Assembly: GCA_014281115.1 (NCBI GenBank)
Contig: JACONQ010000004.1
Coordinates: forward strand, 1,984,001-2,048,000
DNA length: 64,000 bases
Reading direction: 5' to 3'
DNA from: Laburnicola sp. R22_1
Taxonomy: Eukaryota; Ascomycota; Dothideomycetes; Pleosporales; Didymosphaeriaceae
Both the position numbers and the translations under genes were made by a program. Below are positions 1-12,250 of this stretch, piece by piece (within the stretch, counting starts at the first letter, position 1; every line of letters starts with the position of its first letter). Below the pieces are notes generated by a model that was not told the origin of the DNA, did not search any database, and saw only the letters and a list, made by a program, of their open reading frames with translations.

Positions 1-279
1 AAGGCTATACCAAAGGAGGAGCGCGCCCAGGGCCCTGGCGTCAACCCAGGCGCTTCGGGCACCAAAAGCAAGGCCCCCAAAGGCATCCAAGAAGCTCCTC
101 TCCTACTCCAAAACACCTCCAAGGTGACGTGTAAGGGCAAGGAGAAGGCTATTACACCTCCTTTAATTGATGAGGAGGATGTAGAGTACAACTTTTCATC
201 TATTGTAGATGTGGTGCCTACGCCAGCGCGTACACGCCGGGGTCGCTCTTTACGGCTCCCTGAGCGTTATCGCACCTAA
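1..279 (+). pseudogene. 3' end of a transposon-like ORF, cut by window edge
   Basis: The first frame is open from base 1 to a TAA at 277-279, giving 92 residues with no start in the window. The tail is rich in Lys, Arg and Pro and ends in a basic stretch (RTRRGRSLRLPERYRT). Basic tails of this kind occur at the C-termini of fungal transposon proteins, but I cannot assign the class. Codon use is normal and no internal stops are seen, so this piece has decayed far less than the DNA after 1800. Membership of a mobile element is inferred from the neighbours, since a pogo/Fot1 fragment follows at about 1023. It could also be the end of an ordinary host gene. Confidence 0.35.
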
Positions 280-1022
280 TAAAGTATCGCGATTGTCTCC
301 TATGCCCCTCAAAAGCTCTCCACCAAAAATCTAGCCTGTATACAATTTGTATTGCGTTGTACAGCTTCAAAAGTTGTACGCACGGGCCCTGCCAAATCGA
401 TCGTCAGGTGGGGCCGATCGTCGGGTGATGAAACATGGTATATGCACCACGCGAGAAGCCGGAGGCAGATTTTATCGCCTTCGCGGTAGTTTTGCATGAG
501 GAATCGATAGGCATCTTTGATGTGAATTTGTTGGATCGTTGAGATCCTTAGTCGAAAGTTGAGGCAATTGTTGATTGTAACTATTGAGCTATGGGAGCCC
601 CGTATACTCCTGAGTAGAGCACGGGCCAAAGCGCTGACGTAATCACAGCACCGCTGACGTAATCACAGCACCGCTGACGTAATCACCTAAAATCCGTCAC
701 AGAATTCCTAGGCCGCTACCCACTGCAAAGTGTCAGAATTCATGGTGACATTGAAAAACCACTTCGTGAGTTAGATTTATAGCTAACACGTTGTTGAAAA
801 ACGCCGAATTTTACCAATGCCTCAGTCTGGACTGTTGTCTGGAAGCAACAAGGCTGCATGTGCCGTACAACGACGTTTACTCACTTGCCATTGTTGAGGC
901 CTCCTTTATCATACGTCCCGATTCCAGATTGATAGTAGGTGACTTGTTGGTCAGGTTTGTGCTTTTTTAAGCTTTAGCCTCTTGATTTGTCATTCTTTGG
1001 CCCACTAAAGTAGAATTACCGT
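280..1022. other. Non-coding stretch of normal composition
   Basis: I find no supportable gene here. A 106-codon minus-strand frame at 309-629 has no recognisable motif and is probably chance. The only structure seen is the short tandem repeat at 632-686. Confidence 0.4.
632..686. repeat. 20-bp tandem repeat carrying TGACGTAA
   Basis: The unit CGCTGACGTAATCACAGCAC occurs at 632-651 and 652-671, and a partial third unit runs from 672 to about 686. Each copy contains TGACGTAA, which resembles a CRE/ATF-type bZIP site. The array may be a sub-terminal repeat of a DNA transposon; regulatory use is speculative. Confidence 0.7.
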
Positions 1023-1679
1023 TGGGAGCTAGATAGGCTGTTAGCCCTATCCAATGCAGCACTAGTCAAGCGCAATCGCTTCCTCATACTATACGCAGAC
1101 GCTCGAGGCCGTGTCACAGCCAATTATATCACAATGGGGTTCCGTACAGCTAGTATACATCCGTACAACCCTAGAAAGGTCCTCAATTCTTCACAACTAC
1201 CGTGCAATCAGAAGGTTATAGTACCTCTAACAACTCTAAGCCCACCCCAGAAGCGCAAGCGATCACCCATAGTTCGTACACCATCTAGACCTCAAGAGAT
1301 ACCCTGTCTATTGGCAAATCTGGCAGATGGACAAGGATCTAGGGCGCAACGGCGGGTAGAGAAGGCGCTAATAAAGGGTTAGTCGCAGCAATCGACCGAG
1401 CTGGCTGCAGCCAAGGCGCGTATTGCCAGACTTGAGGCTCAAGTCGAGAATCTAAAGCCCAATAAACGCACGAAGGTTAAAGTAGACCTCAATGTCAGCT
1501 TTGCAGGGCTTGACGATATTAAGATTGCATAGGAGTGGTCACAGAAGGCTTTGGCAAAGGATGGGCTTCGCCAAGGCTGTGGAGCGACGACGAGGTCCGC
1601 CAGAGGTCGTAGACGAGGCGGGCAACAGGGAAAATTATCTGGATGGCTTGGTAGGCTGACTAGCTTTGTTTTTAAATAG
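1023..1679 (+). pseudogene. pogo/Fot1-type transposase, C-terminal fragment
   Basis: The frame reads as the end of a DDE_1 (pogo/Fot1) transposase. It has a segment around 1026-1130, then GFRTASIHPYNPRKVLNSSQ, the conserved region after the catalytic core, then a Lys/Arg-rich stretch. After a TAG at about 1381 it continues with a coiled-coil-like segment (ARIARLEAQVENL) typical of the family C-terminus. The HTH domains and the DDE core are missing, so this is a 5'-truncated relic. It is less decayed than the pogo copy that starts at 1801 and appears to belong to another subfamily. Confidence 0.7.
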
Positions 1680-1800
1680 TTTTGAAAGTTAAAACATGAA
1701 AAATTGCTATACAGAATACAATTTTGATGAGGAGGTTGCCTATTCGGGCGCGTGCGCCATAGGTGGGGTGCGCCATAAGTTAGGTCAGTGGGGCGGCTTA

Positions 1801-3507
1801 TCTCTTTATCTATCTAACAGGTCCTTGCGTTATGCCTAGACTCTCCGCACCTCCCATAGCAGTATTATGTTAAGGGACCTGCCTCTCCCTTACCACTACC
1901 TCGCGCCCTTTTTAACAACTTCACCCTAATAAAAGGGCTTTCTACTCCCAAATCTACTCCCTAAGCAAAGCCTAGTATCCTACCTTTCTAAATGCGCTTT
2001 CTTTTACGCGTTTTTCGCTTTATTAGAACCTTAATTTGCTTCTTAAGTTCCTTAATACAGGTCTCTTAAAGTACACTATAGTAGAGCCTAAGTTTAGTAC
2101 CTTTTATAAGCTATAAGTAGCTTAATTTAGTATTAGGTAGAGACCGAATAAAAGAGTGGCGTACGAGCTTTAACTAGAATCCAAACTTAAGGGTATTACT
2201 TAGGGTCCTGGCTTGCCATAGTGTATCTAGTAGGGTACTCTAAGGTAGAGTGTGAATACGCACATTAAGGCAATCTACTACCACTAACGCATCTAAAGAA
2301 ATAAGCCCAAAGGCCTTAAAGGCTTTCTTATAGTTTTCTAGTATAAACATATTAAAAAACGCATTATAAAAGGCTAGTAGAAAGCCCTCTTTATTAATAT
2401 AAAAGACGCGTTAGCGCGCTAAGTCCCGCACGCGCTAGGAGTACTATAGCTTTAGTAGCGCGAAATAGACTATATTAAGCAGCTAGAGAATATAAAATAA
2501 GTGCGCTGGCATATAAAGTATTAGGATCTTCTGTTCTAGGCAATAATCCTTAAAATCCTAGGAGTAGTAGCTCTTATAGCTGTCTAGAATAAGTAACCTC
2601 TATAACCCCACTATGCGCGGCCTTATATACGCGTTAAAGTGCTTTAACTACGCAACTCTAAGCTTACTATTAGTCTAGCCAGTCTTAGAGACTAAGAGCT
2701 TTCAATCGCGAGGGATACTAGTCTCCTTATACTACACTAAGATGTAGACTCGCTCTTTATAAATAATAAAAGGCAGGGCAGTATACTTAGTAGCGCAAAT
2801 ACTCTAAATTACTATAATCCACTCGCGGTTGCCTAGCTAAATAAGTATAGGTTAAGAATGTCTTTCTAAACTAGTTACAACCTTTATTAAGCTAATAACT
2901 TTTATCTAGAATCCTATCTTATTAAAGTTATAGATATCTTTATCCTACACTCTATACTTGGCTTTTATATCCTCTACTAGCTAAAACCACGCGTTTATAA
3001 CCTCTAGGTCTTCCTATTATATCCTCTATTAGTTCTTCACTTAATTAAAAGCCATTTTAAGCTTAGGTACGCGCTTTATAAAGCGCTAAGCCTAGTATTA
3101 TTCTATAGAGTCTCTATACTATGCAGCTAGTAGTTTATTAGCTATATCTTCTACCTTACCTAGCTAGGGTACAAATCCTTATAAATCTAAATTAAGAATA
3201 TACTATATAAGCGTCTGCTCTTTAGTTGTAGTAAGCTTTGCTATACCTAATTATGTATCTGCTTAGGCGGTAATTCTATTAATTTAATTGCTTAGTGTAG
3301 ACTTTAGGATATTATATGCTGCAGCAGCGCGTCGCAGGCTTAAAATTTGCTTATTATAATAGGCGTAAAGGGTAAGCTCAATTCTGCCTTCTTAATTAGA
3401 TAATAACGCGTTATGTTATTAAGACATTATAATTTATAGTGAAGTGTTGTAGTCTTAGCAAAACCTATCCGGCTGACTAATCTATTCGGACTACTAATAG
3501 AATATAT
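1801..3507 (-). mobile_element. Decayed pogo/Fot1-type transposon, 3'-truncated (copy 1)
   Basis: This AT-rich stretch is an inverted relative of the element at 16086-18299. Both share the terminal region with GACTAATCT and CTACTAATAGAATATAT, and both share the segment encoding the transposase tail (compare 1800-2010 with 17560-17770). Its outer 5' end, read on the minus strand, lies at 3507 next to a TA (3508-3509), as expected for TA-targeting elements. Its 3' end is lost near 1800, where less decayed DNA begins. Frequent TAG/TAA in place of CAG/CAA/TGG is typical of RIP. No usable reading frame remains. Confidence 0.7.
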
Positions 3508-6500
3508 TAGAGTTTAAATATTTAGTAGATATAAATACTTAATTCCCTAGTTTAAGACTAAGGTACTTTCTCTTTTTATTAGTGTACTTCTTTTAGTACT
3601 TATTTGCTACTATAATCTTTATTTTATATTAAGCCTATAGTGTAATAACTTTTACTATAATTAATATGTCTAGTAGCAACTCTTTATTACTAAGTAGTAT
3701 TCTAGGCTATTTTAGTGTATAAGGATCTGCTTTATAGTATGCGTAAAAAGGAGTTATTTTAGTTATTATGTTTACGCTATAATTATACACAACTTCTATA
3801 ATTAGTAATTACTTTGCCTAGTTATCCTATTCTAGGCAATAAAAGTACTAAAGATATTACTTAAGTGTCTAATTCTACCTTTTAGTTTGTCTATCTATTT
3901 GTGGGTAATAGGCTAATAATAACACCTTTATAGTATTAAGGTAATAATAAAAAGCGTTCTAATAGTAAGAGTTTATTATTAGATCTCTATCTAATAAGAT
4001 TGTCTTAGGAGTGCTGTATAACCTAATAATATTCTAAATCTAGGCTTTTACTAAGTCCTTTGCGTTCTAATCTACCCTTATAAGTATATAATAAGCTATC
4101 TTTGTTAGATAGTCTACTATTATTAGAATAGTATTATAGACTTAGTTAAGTATTAAGCTAGAGGATAAGTTTATAATAAAATCTAAGGTAACGTCCTCCT
4201 AAGGGCTATTTAGTATAGGTAAGGGATTTAAAAAACTATATAGTTAGTATTAAGATATAATAGTTATTCTACACTTTAAATAATTTTCATAGTAGTTCTT
4301 AACTTTATATTATATTTCTTTTTATTAGAAATGTCTTCTTAACTTTTCTAGCGTCTTCTTTGCTCTAAAATGCCTACTTATAGGGCTATTATAGCATATT
4401 TAAAGGGCCTTTGTCTTCTTTACACTTATTATAAGCACTTTAATTTATTTTGCTCTATTACGCCTTCTTCTAATAACCTTTTACCTAATTATTAGGACTA
4501 AAGTTTTTTTAGAGCCTTAACTTTATCTTTAGTTTCTAAGTTAGATTTAGAGCTACTATCTATTAATAATATTAGCTTTTTTACAATTGCTCTTCTAGGT
4601 TTACACCTCCTTAGCTGCCTTTGTTTTTAGGGTACTACTTACTAAGATCTTATAATTGCACTAATTAATTAGGTAGTTAGTTTATTAAAAGTATCTCTAC
4701 TTAATAATTTTTTAAAGGCTCTATAGAAGCCCTATTTTCTTTTTTTACTAGGTGTTGCGCCTTGCTTATATAGTTAGAGCGTCTTAATAGTCTATTTATT
4801 AGGTTTTCCTTCTTTAGCTAGTGGATAATAATAAAATTATACTTTGCTAGTCTTTTATAGACTCTAACCTACTAGTAGTTTAATTTCTTTATATCTATAA
4901 ACTATTATAAGTTATTATAATCTATAAGGATAGTAAATAGAATACTTAATAGGTAGTATTGCTAATATTTAACACTTTTATTAATAGCTAGCAATTCCTT
5001 ATTATGTATATTATAGTAAAGTTGTGTACTATCTAGCTTTTATAAAAAGAAGCTAATAGGTCGCTATTATAGGGTTCTATTAGATTTAGGCATATTCTAG
5101 CTTAATATACTAGATATTGCGCTACCTAAGGTATTTACCTTAAGTTTTATCTCTCTATTAGACTTAAAGTGCACTAATATAGGCACTACTATAACTATAG
5201 CCTTTAACTCTTTAAAGCTACTTTTGCCTACGCATCTAGGTGTAAGGGTTAGCTTTTCTCCCTTCTTTAAGCTTGCCTACCCTAGGCAGCACTAGACTTT
5301 TTCTAAGTAAGTTTAGTAAGGGGTAGAGCTACTTTTAAAAACCCTATAATAAATATTTAGTAATAATTTATAAAACTAATAAACATCTTAATATTGCGTA
5401 CTATCTTAGAAAGTAGCTACTTTATAATTGTTTTTATATAGTCTTTATACACCCTAACTCTCGTTTAGCTAATAATATAGCCTAGGTACTCTATATCTTT
5501 CTAATAAAACTTATACTTACTAAGTTTAATATATAGTTTAGCCTTATATAGTCTTTAAAGGATTTTTTTACATATTATTTATATTTCTTTTCTATATTAA
5601 AGATGATAAGTATATTATCTAAATAGATAATACACATTATATTAATTAGTCCTACTAAAACTTTATTAATATACTTCTAGAATTGTGCTAGAGTATTAGT
5701 TAAACTAAATAGCATTACTAAATACTTAAAGTGTCTATACTTTGTATACAAAGCTATCTTTTACTTATTACCTTTCTTAATTCTTATTCTATATTATACC
5801 TTTTAGATATTAAGCTTAGTAAAGAACTTTGCTTTTACTAATCTTTTTAAGGACTTAGTAATTAAGGGTAATATATAATAATTCTTAATAGTAATCTTAT
5901 TAAGGCTATAATAATCTACGCATAGCCTTAATATACTATCCTTCTTCTTTGCGAATAGAATTAGTGCTCTAGCTAGTAATTATAAATATTATATCTAGCC
6001 TCTTTGCAAGTAATCTACAATATCCTTATATAAAATACTTAGCTTACTTTTAGATAAGTTATAAAGGGTCTAATAGGGTAGTTATTCTTTAGGGAAAAGA
6101 TTAATACTTAGGTTAGTTATAAAGTGTTCTATAAGCACCTCTAATTAATTACTATTTACTATATTAGCAAACTCTTAGTATACTTATAGTATTATAGCCT
6201 CTACTAAGATTATAAATATTCTATTACCTATATAGCTAATACGGTCGCATTGTTTATTTAGTGTTAATTATTCTTTTTAACCACATTTTTTTAATTTAAG
6301 TCTGCGTAGGTTAGGATAAAAAGGCCGCTCTAGTCTAGCGTCTAAAAATACAGTCTACTCCTAGTCTCTGCCAACGCGATAATAGTTTATAAGGATAGTT
6401 TATAAACTACGCACTTGCCCTACTATTTATAAGCGCTCTAATACTATTAATTTACTTAAAGCGTATATAGTAAACTAACTCTTACTTTATTATTACTATT

Positions 6501-7909
6501 ATTAGCAATTATACTATATTTATACGCTACTATGTAGCATACTTATATAACACGCTTATTTAATACTATAACTATAAGAATCTAATATATCTACGCAATA
6601 CTCTCCTCCCCTAGTAACTTAATAATAAACACCTTCTTGTATCTCTTAACCTTGCCCTTTATTGCTACTATTCTAACCTATAGTAATTTAAGGAACTATA
6701 GTAGAAGCCCCACGCGTCTATTATAGCGCCTATAGTTACTAGTATATTGCTAGCCTAACTAATACACTAGAACCGCCTTATATAGAGTAAAGTATACCTT
6801 TTACTTTAACCTATTAATAATCTTTTAGATAGACAAATTAGAGCGTACTTTTAGGTAGCGTTAACTGCGATTTTAGTATTAGGGCTTAGGAAAATAGTAG
6901 GAAATAGAATAATAGTGGTAGAAGTCTCTTTAAGGTTAACTTTAATATAGAAATAAAGTGTTAGTATACTTATAGTGTGTGCAAGCTCTTTACTTAGTAT
7001 ATATTTTTTAAGTAGTACATAAACCTACTAATATAATAGCTATTACTTCTAGTAATTTTTAGAGATAATAGTAAAGAGAGATAATAGTTGTAGTATTATA
7101 CTAGTTATAGCGCTAGTGCTATTTTATACTTCCTTTACTCTAAACTATAGTATAGTAATATGGCCTTATATATAGTTTTGTATATGGATTTCTTTTAGTT
7201 AGAGTAGGCGCACTAAGCCTACTAAGCTTACTTAGCTTACTTATAATGCGCTAACCCTTTTTATTAACATCTTAAAACGCTTTTCTATGTATATAATAGT
7301 AGGAGGAATATCTGCTATTATTGTAATATTTTTATTAGAAACCCTTTAGTTATAAAAAAAACCAAACTATAGCTAATATAACACGCGTATAATTCTATAG
7401 TTAAGTTTAATATTATTAAACTAAACTATTCTGCGTCTTTAAGGGCTACTTTAGCATAGTTAGGCGTATTTTATCCTAACTTTTCTTAAAATAATAATTA
7501 ACCTATACAAAAGTTAAGTTTTAGATTATTAATTTATAGTAATTCTAAATATATTTTATACTTTCTTAGGTCTGCTACTATAAATAGAATCTAGTAGATC
7601 TCTCTACAACTTCTAGTATTTACTAAATGCACTTTAGTAACTATAGATCTATATATAGTAATATTTGCACTATTTACTACCTCTACTATAAAGTCTAGTA
7701 AGAATATTACTAGTAGACCTTTTTTTCTTTATAAAGTAAGTAGAGATTATATTAAGTTTAGCGCTACTATTAACTAGTGCCTTAATTAAGCCTAAATCCC
7801 CTACTATAGCCTACACTATTATTATAGTTAGCCTTTTTAGATAAAGCATATTATAGAGCTTTCTAAGCTGCTTATTCTCCTTATACTTAATAATTGCAGC
7901 TAATAGAAT
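3508..7909 (-). mobile_element. Ty3/gypsy retrotransposon remnant, pol portion
   Basis: Minus-strand reading reveals gypsy pol. The integrase C-terminal signature is visible at about 3750-3930 (a decayed match to the HPQTDGQTE ... NNS ... TPFYA pattern), and the reverse transcriptase catalytic segment is at about 5590-5650, where YLDD has become YLDN. The strand is full of TAG/TAA stops and every frame is broken, consistent with RIP. The element continues beyond the copia insertion at 15300-16085 and beyond the pogo insertion at 18300-19049. I could not find a matching pair of gypsy LTRs. Confidence 0.7.
7905..7909. repeat. Target-site duplication AGAAT of the copia element (left)
   Basis: AGAAT immediately precedes the 5' LTR and recurs at 15300-15304 immediately after the 3' LTR. 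This is a perfect 5-bp duplication, the normal size for copia integration. Confidence 0.9.
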
Positions 7910-8227
7910 TGTCAGATATTAGGTCACTGGAAATCACTGTGATTTCACTGTGAAATACAGTAGTCACGTGCGTCCGATCACATGGTCTCCTTATAACGAC
8001 AGTTGGTGTAACTTACAGTGATTTCACTGTGAGATCACTGTGAAATACACAAAGGAGACTGGCGTACTACTGTTACACTACTCAGCACTATTACTAGTGC
8101 GTCTTAGCGCTAGATAGATATTGCGCACGATAGCTGAGCTTCTCCGACAGAGATCACTTGACAATTAATTCATTATTAAATCCATCACTTTCATCTCATC
8201 TCATTAAAGATACTTACGTATCTGACA
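7910..8227 (+). repeat. 5' LTR of the copia element
   Basis: The LTR is 318 bp and starts TG and ends CA. It carries repeated CACTGTGA-type half-sites near its start. It differs from the 3' LTR mainly by C/T and G/A transitions on either copy, consistent with RIP after insertion. Confidence 0.93.
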
Positions 8228-8263
8228 ATTAAGAGTCTCACTGCCTTAATTAAACCAAAAATC

Positions 8264-10393
8264 ATGTCTCTATCAACACTTAGGGATCCCACAGTGATCC
8301 TGACCAATTACTCGAACTACACACTATGGCTGAGGCAAATTAATGCCTAAGCCTAGTTGTTAAAAGCATAGGATCTTATTAACCCATCCCTTAACAATAA
8401 ACTAATGGCAGAACTAGTCATGCTAGTCGCACCAAATATTAGTGCCTATCAACCAGCTCCCGCTTTCGTCAACGGAAACACCAACAACGCCCGTCCATCG
8501 CTACCATCGCACCTATCGCCGGCTGGCGAAAAGGCGTACAAAATCGATACCGATTTCTATAAGAATCAACTTGAAATCTACAAGCTCCTGGATCGAAAGT
8601 ACGAACAGGAGAAGGAAAACCTAGATAAGCTGGTTATTCTCATTCAAACCACCACCTTAGCACATTTATAGTCCAATTGCTGCACCCTAGGTAAATCAAT
8701 CAGATAATAGATTAAGAACCTTACAAAAATAGTTAGGGTTAACCAACATAATGAACAAAGAAGAGCAAGGATTAGGTACTAAGACGCTCTCAAACTAATA
8801 AGATTAGTCGGTTTATAATACACCTGGCTCGCTAAGTACGATTATGCGGCTACAGAAGCTAAGTACAATCGTGTGTTAGAGCTTTAGGAGCTAGACTTAG
8901 TCAAACAAGATTTTATAAAAGCGGTCACCAATGTCGCATCCTAATAGGTTATAACCTTCCTACAACACAGAAGTAAGGATAAGACTGTTAATAGAAAAGA
9001 GATAGTAAAACTCTTCTAAGAACAAATAGTAATGCAGCACCTAATTAAGGGTAAACAAAGGGGCGCCTTTGCTATTGCAGGACCATCTCTCGCTAATAGT
9101 GGTGTAACTACCCAGGCCGCAGCTAGGGACGCCCAACCTGTGGATAAAGCAGCATCACCCAAGCGAGGCAGATTACGCGCCAATAAAGCTGGCCCTAAAG
9201 CCAAATCCAAGTAGTCCGTACGAGTTACTGACGATAAGCTAACAGCAGTTAGAGGCTAAGAGGAATTAAACCCTAAGTGCCCTGCTTATAAACAACGCCA
9301 TAGTCTAAAAGACTGCTTTTACGCATTCCCTAACAAACAACCTAAATAGTTCAAACCAAAGCCTGCTATGAAGGCGGTTATAACATACAGGTTAGAGAAT
9401 GACCCTGTGCTCATAGAGCGCATGAGATCCGTAAAGCGTCAAAAGTTACAGACACTAAAAATTAAACAATTAAAGACCCCTACTCCAACTCAAATCACTA
9501 AGATTACTGATAATAAATGACTAGATAGTAGACAGATCACTATCCTCTTAGCGAGCTTTAATACTATCGCAGCCTCCTACTACTTAGACCCGAACACATA
9601 CCCACTACGTGACTCCGCAATTCTTAATTCTAGCACAACCTGCTACATCTTTAATAATATTAATCGCTTCGTCTTATGGCGACCACTGTCGCTAGGAGAC
9701 TTTATATGGGCGGGATTATTACAAGTATAGATAAGGGGATATGGAAGTATTCATCTCCACGTTAAGAGTAAGGAGGGAAATTGCTTAGTAAGGTTAGACA
9801 ACATCGCCTACTATCCTAGTCTACTTTGCAACCTAGTGTCCTTCCAATTACTCCAAAGGCAAGGCCTCTGGTGGGACACCAAGTTAGACCCAACAACAAT
9901 CAGGAGACGAGACAATACGATCCTGGCCGAACTCCAAGAAATCTACGATCAATGGGTACTGGAGTTCATACCAACATCAAAATTAACTTGTACCACGATT
10001 AATAGTACGTACGCTACACACAAATTTACCTCGCGCACCGCACGACGAGCGCAGAAGGTGAACGCCATCACATGGCACAAACGACTAGGCCACCCAGGCC
10101 CTCAGGCACTAGAGCACACAGTGAATCACAGTGAAGGGGTACGTATTAAAGGGTTAACCACAGTCCAATGCGACGCTTGCGGCAGATCAAAGCTCAGGCG
10201 ACAAATCAGACGTCAGGCTAGACAAATCAACAATGGCCCAGGAGAGAGAGTCGCTATAGACTTTCACAACTTCGAAGACAAGAGCTCAACCAGCGAAAAG
10301 AGTATAATGCTCATCTTCAATTGTTTCTCAGGCATAGCTTGGGACTTCTACTTTAAAGACAATCGACCAGCACGAACAATTATCAAGCTGCTA
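8264..10393 (+). pseudogene. copia gag-pol, 5' part (Gag, protease, integrase N-half)
   Basis: The frame opens with ATG at 8264 (MSLSTLRDPTVILTNYSNY), the Trp-rich copia Gag start, and reaches a stop at about 8347. It resumes through an open stretch at 8405-8671. A CCHC zinc knuckle lies near 9278-9320, with its second Cys changed to Tyr (CPAYKQRHSLKDC), a G-to-A change. Protease and linker sequence follows at 9540-9960. The integrase zinc-binding HHCC region is at about 10070-10200 (WHKRLGHP ... CDACGRSK), and the catalytic domain begins with AIDFHNF. The frame is then cut by the pogo insertion at 10394. Many TAG/TAA codons and at least one frame change make it non-functional. Confidence 0.85.
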
Positions 10394-10443
10394 ACGTGTT
10401 TACAAGCGAGCCGCGCGTACAAGTGAGCCGCGCGCCCCACCAA
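10394..10443 (+). repeat. Left 50-bp TIR of the pogo/Fot1 element
   Basis: Perfect inverted match to 12201-12250. It contains two internal copies of an AAG-CGAGCCGCGCG / AAG-TGAGCCGCGCG motif, which could be paired transposase-binding sites as in related elements. Confidence 0.95.
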
Positions 10444-10514
10444 GTCTCTCAGCCTTTTGCAGGCTGTATATCAACAACGCATCAAAATTCTATTAATATA
10501 ATAGCTATCCTAAA

Positions 10515-12146
10515 TCAAGCAGTATCTATAGAAGCTTTCTTGCACGTACGTGAGTTGTGCCCAGGCTCCCTGCAGCGCGTGCAGCGCGCTGAAGCCTGCC
10601 GGCTCGCACCTGACCGCGCCTGGCTATACCGCGTTTCTCCCTCTAGTTGCTGCTCAATAGCCTTCTAAGCAATAATATCCTCTCCCTCTGCCTTTAATAG
10701 GGTGCCTCGCTTCTGGATCCGCTTCTTTTTGCGCTGTTTACGCGTTGTGGCTGCCTTATTTGCCCTCCGTAGACTACCGGTAGCTATCTTATCGCGCATA
10801 AGCACCATTGAATGCGCCATTCTCTCAGCCCCTCTTGTAAGCCGATTAAGCGACTAGATAACTGATGTAGGAGAGGATCCTTGATGCCTTTAGATCCGCT
10901 CACGAACTAGAGTTAACTAAGCGCCTAGCTCGCGCGCGTTGCTTGGTGTTGCAGACTCCCATAGGGCCTCTGGTAGGGCTGCTGGCGACGGCGTACGAAG
11001 CTTCACATCAAGCTTTAATATCACCGCCTCTAGATCGTGTGGGACTAGCCCAGCGCCTCGAAAGCTTGCGCAGATATTCTCCTTTATAATTGACTGGTCG
11101 TAGGCGGCGCGGAAGGCTGGTAGGAACTCAAGCTTGGTGATATGGTTGATGTGGTCGCGTATCAGGCCCTCGACCTGGCGCCCGTACGCCCGCTTCAACA
11201 GCGAGAAACAGCCAACGTTAAGCGGCTGCAGAAGGTGTGACGAATGTGGCGGCATACAGAGAGTGTAGATCTTATTCTCCTTGCAGATCTCCTAGAATTC
11301 GAGCGAGTTGTGACTCTTATGGCCGTCAAGTATTAGTAGCTGACGCGCGCCCACTCTACGCTCTACTGTATGCTTAATAAAATGCCGTAGCCAGGCAACA
11401 CCAAGCTCGTTCGTAGTCCAGCCATTATCGCTAAGACCAATAGCCCAGTCACCTGGTATATCGTCGCCCTCGTACCAGGCAGAGAGGTGGTACTGGCCAG
11501 CGAAGATGATAAAGGGCGGGATTGCCCACCCAGTAGCGTTGATTCCGTGGATCGCCATCACCCACTCACGATTGCCTGGCTGGATCGCTTTTGGCTGGCC
11601 ACGCCTCTCTGAGCCAGTAACGACTAGCTGGGAGGATATTTTACCTATTAGAAAGCCAGTCTCGTCGAAGTTGAAGGTATCCTCGTCGCAGATACCGTAG
11701 GTGGCCTTTGTACGTGCTACTAGCTCAAACCAGGCCTGTATAACCGTCGGGTCCTCGCAGAGGGCTCGCTGTCGATCGTAGGGTCGATTAAATCGCGTTG
11801 TGAGGCTGTCTATTCGCTTGACAAAGTTCCTAGGCCACTGCTGGCCAACGTGGCCTGCGCTGCGCTCAGTGAGCAGCTTATTCGCCATATCTCGTACAGC
11901 ACCTAGAGTGGGCGCAAAGCCTCGCGAATCTAGGTCAAGTATATGCTCAACAATCACCTCCTCTTCAAGCTTAGTAAGCTTCTTTGATTTGGGCTCAGAG
12001 TCGCGTCGCGCAGCGATTCCTGCGCATCGGCCGCGAAGTGTTGTTTCAGGGACGCAAAACGTTGCGGCAGCGCGTTTTATACTTTGTATTTGACTGGAAT
12101 TAATAGCTAAAAGAGCTAGGTAGATATTTACTTCTTTATAGCGCAA
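10515..12146 (-). pseudogene. pogo/Fot1 transposase, inactivated
   Basis: One frame runs for 543 codons from ATG at 12146 to TGA at 10515. The N-terminus has a psq/CENP-B-like helix-turn-helix (RAAATFCVPETTLRGRC), followed by the DDE_1 core: first Asp in FNFDETGF, second in LILDGHKSHNS, and the third site in LLQPLNVGCF, where the family normally has Asp. A CCHC zinc knuckle (CTRCREPGHNSRTC) closes the protein. At least five in-frame stops are present, the first at 11289-11291, where a CAG most likely became TAG. The Asp-to-Asn change (GAC to AAC after T) is also a TpG-to-TpA change. The enzyme is therefore dead twice over. Codon use is otherwise normal. Confidence 0.9.
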
Positions 12147-12200
12147 TTAAGCAGACAATAGTTGAGCCATTGTAGTTTGTATGAGACGCGTTGTAGAAAG

Positions 12201-12250
12201 TTGGTGGGGCGCGCGGCTCACTTGTACGCGCGGCTCGCTTGTAAACACGT
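12201..12250 (-). repeat. Right 50-bp TIR of the pogo/Fot1 element
   Basis: Reverse complement of 10394-10443 without a mismatch, followed by the TA duplication. Confidence 0.95.

Larger units (their letters stand above)
10394..12250 (-). mobile_element. pogo/Fot1-type DNA transposon nested in copia
   Basis: The element is 1857 bp and is bounded by perfect 50-bp terminal inverted repeats at 10394-10443 and 12201-12250. Each starts ACGTGTTTACAAGCGAGCCG. It is flanked by the dinucleotide TA on both sides (10392-10393 and 12251-12252), which is the family's target duplication. It sits within the copia integrase region, and the copia frame resumes directly after it. The perfect TIRs suggest a young insertion although its transposase frame already contains stops. 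Confidence 0.95.

Noticed and set aside
309..629. 106-codon minus-strand frame near the left edge
   Set aside because: No domain, signal peptide or splice context; it lies in transposon-related DNA and is probably chance.
8405..8671. 88-codon frame considered as a separate small gene
   Set aside because: It is part of the copia Gag frame between two RIP-type stops.
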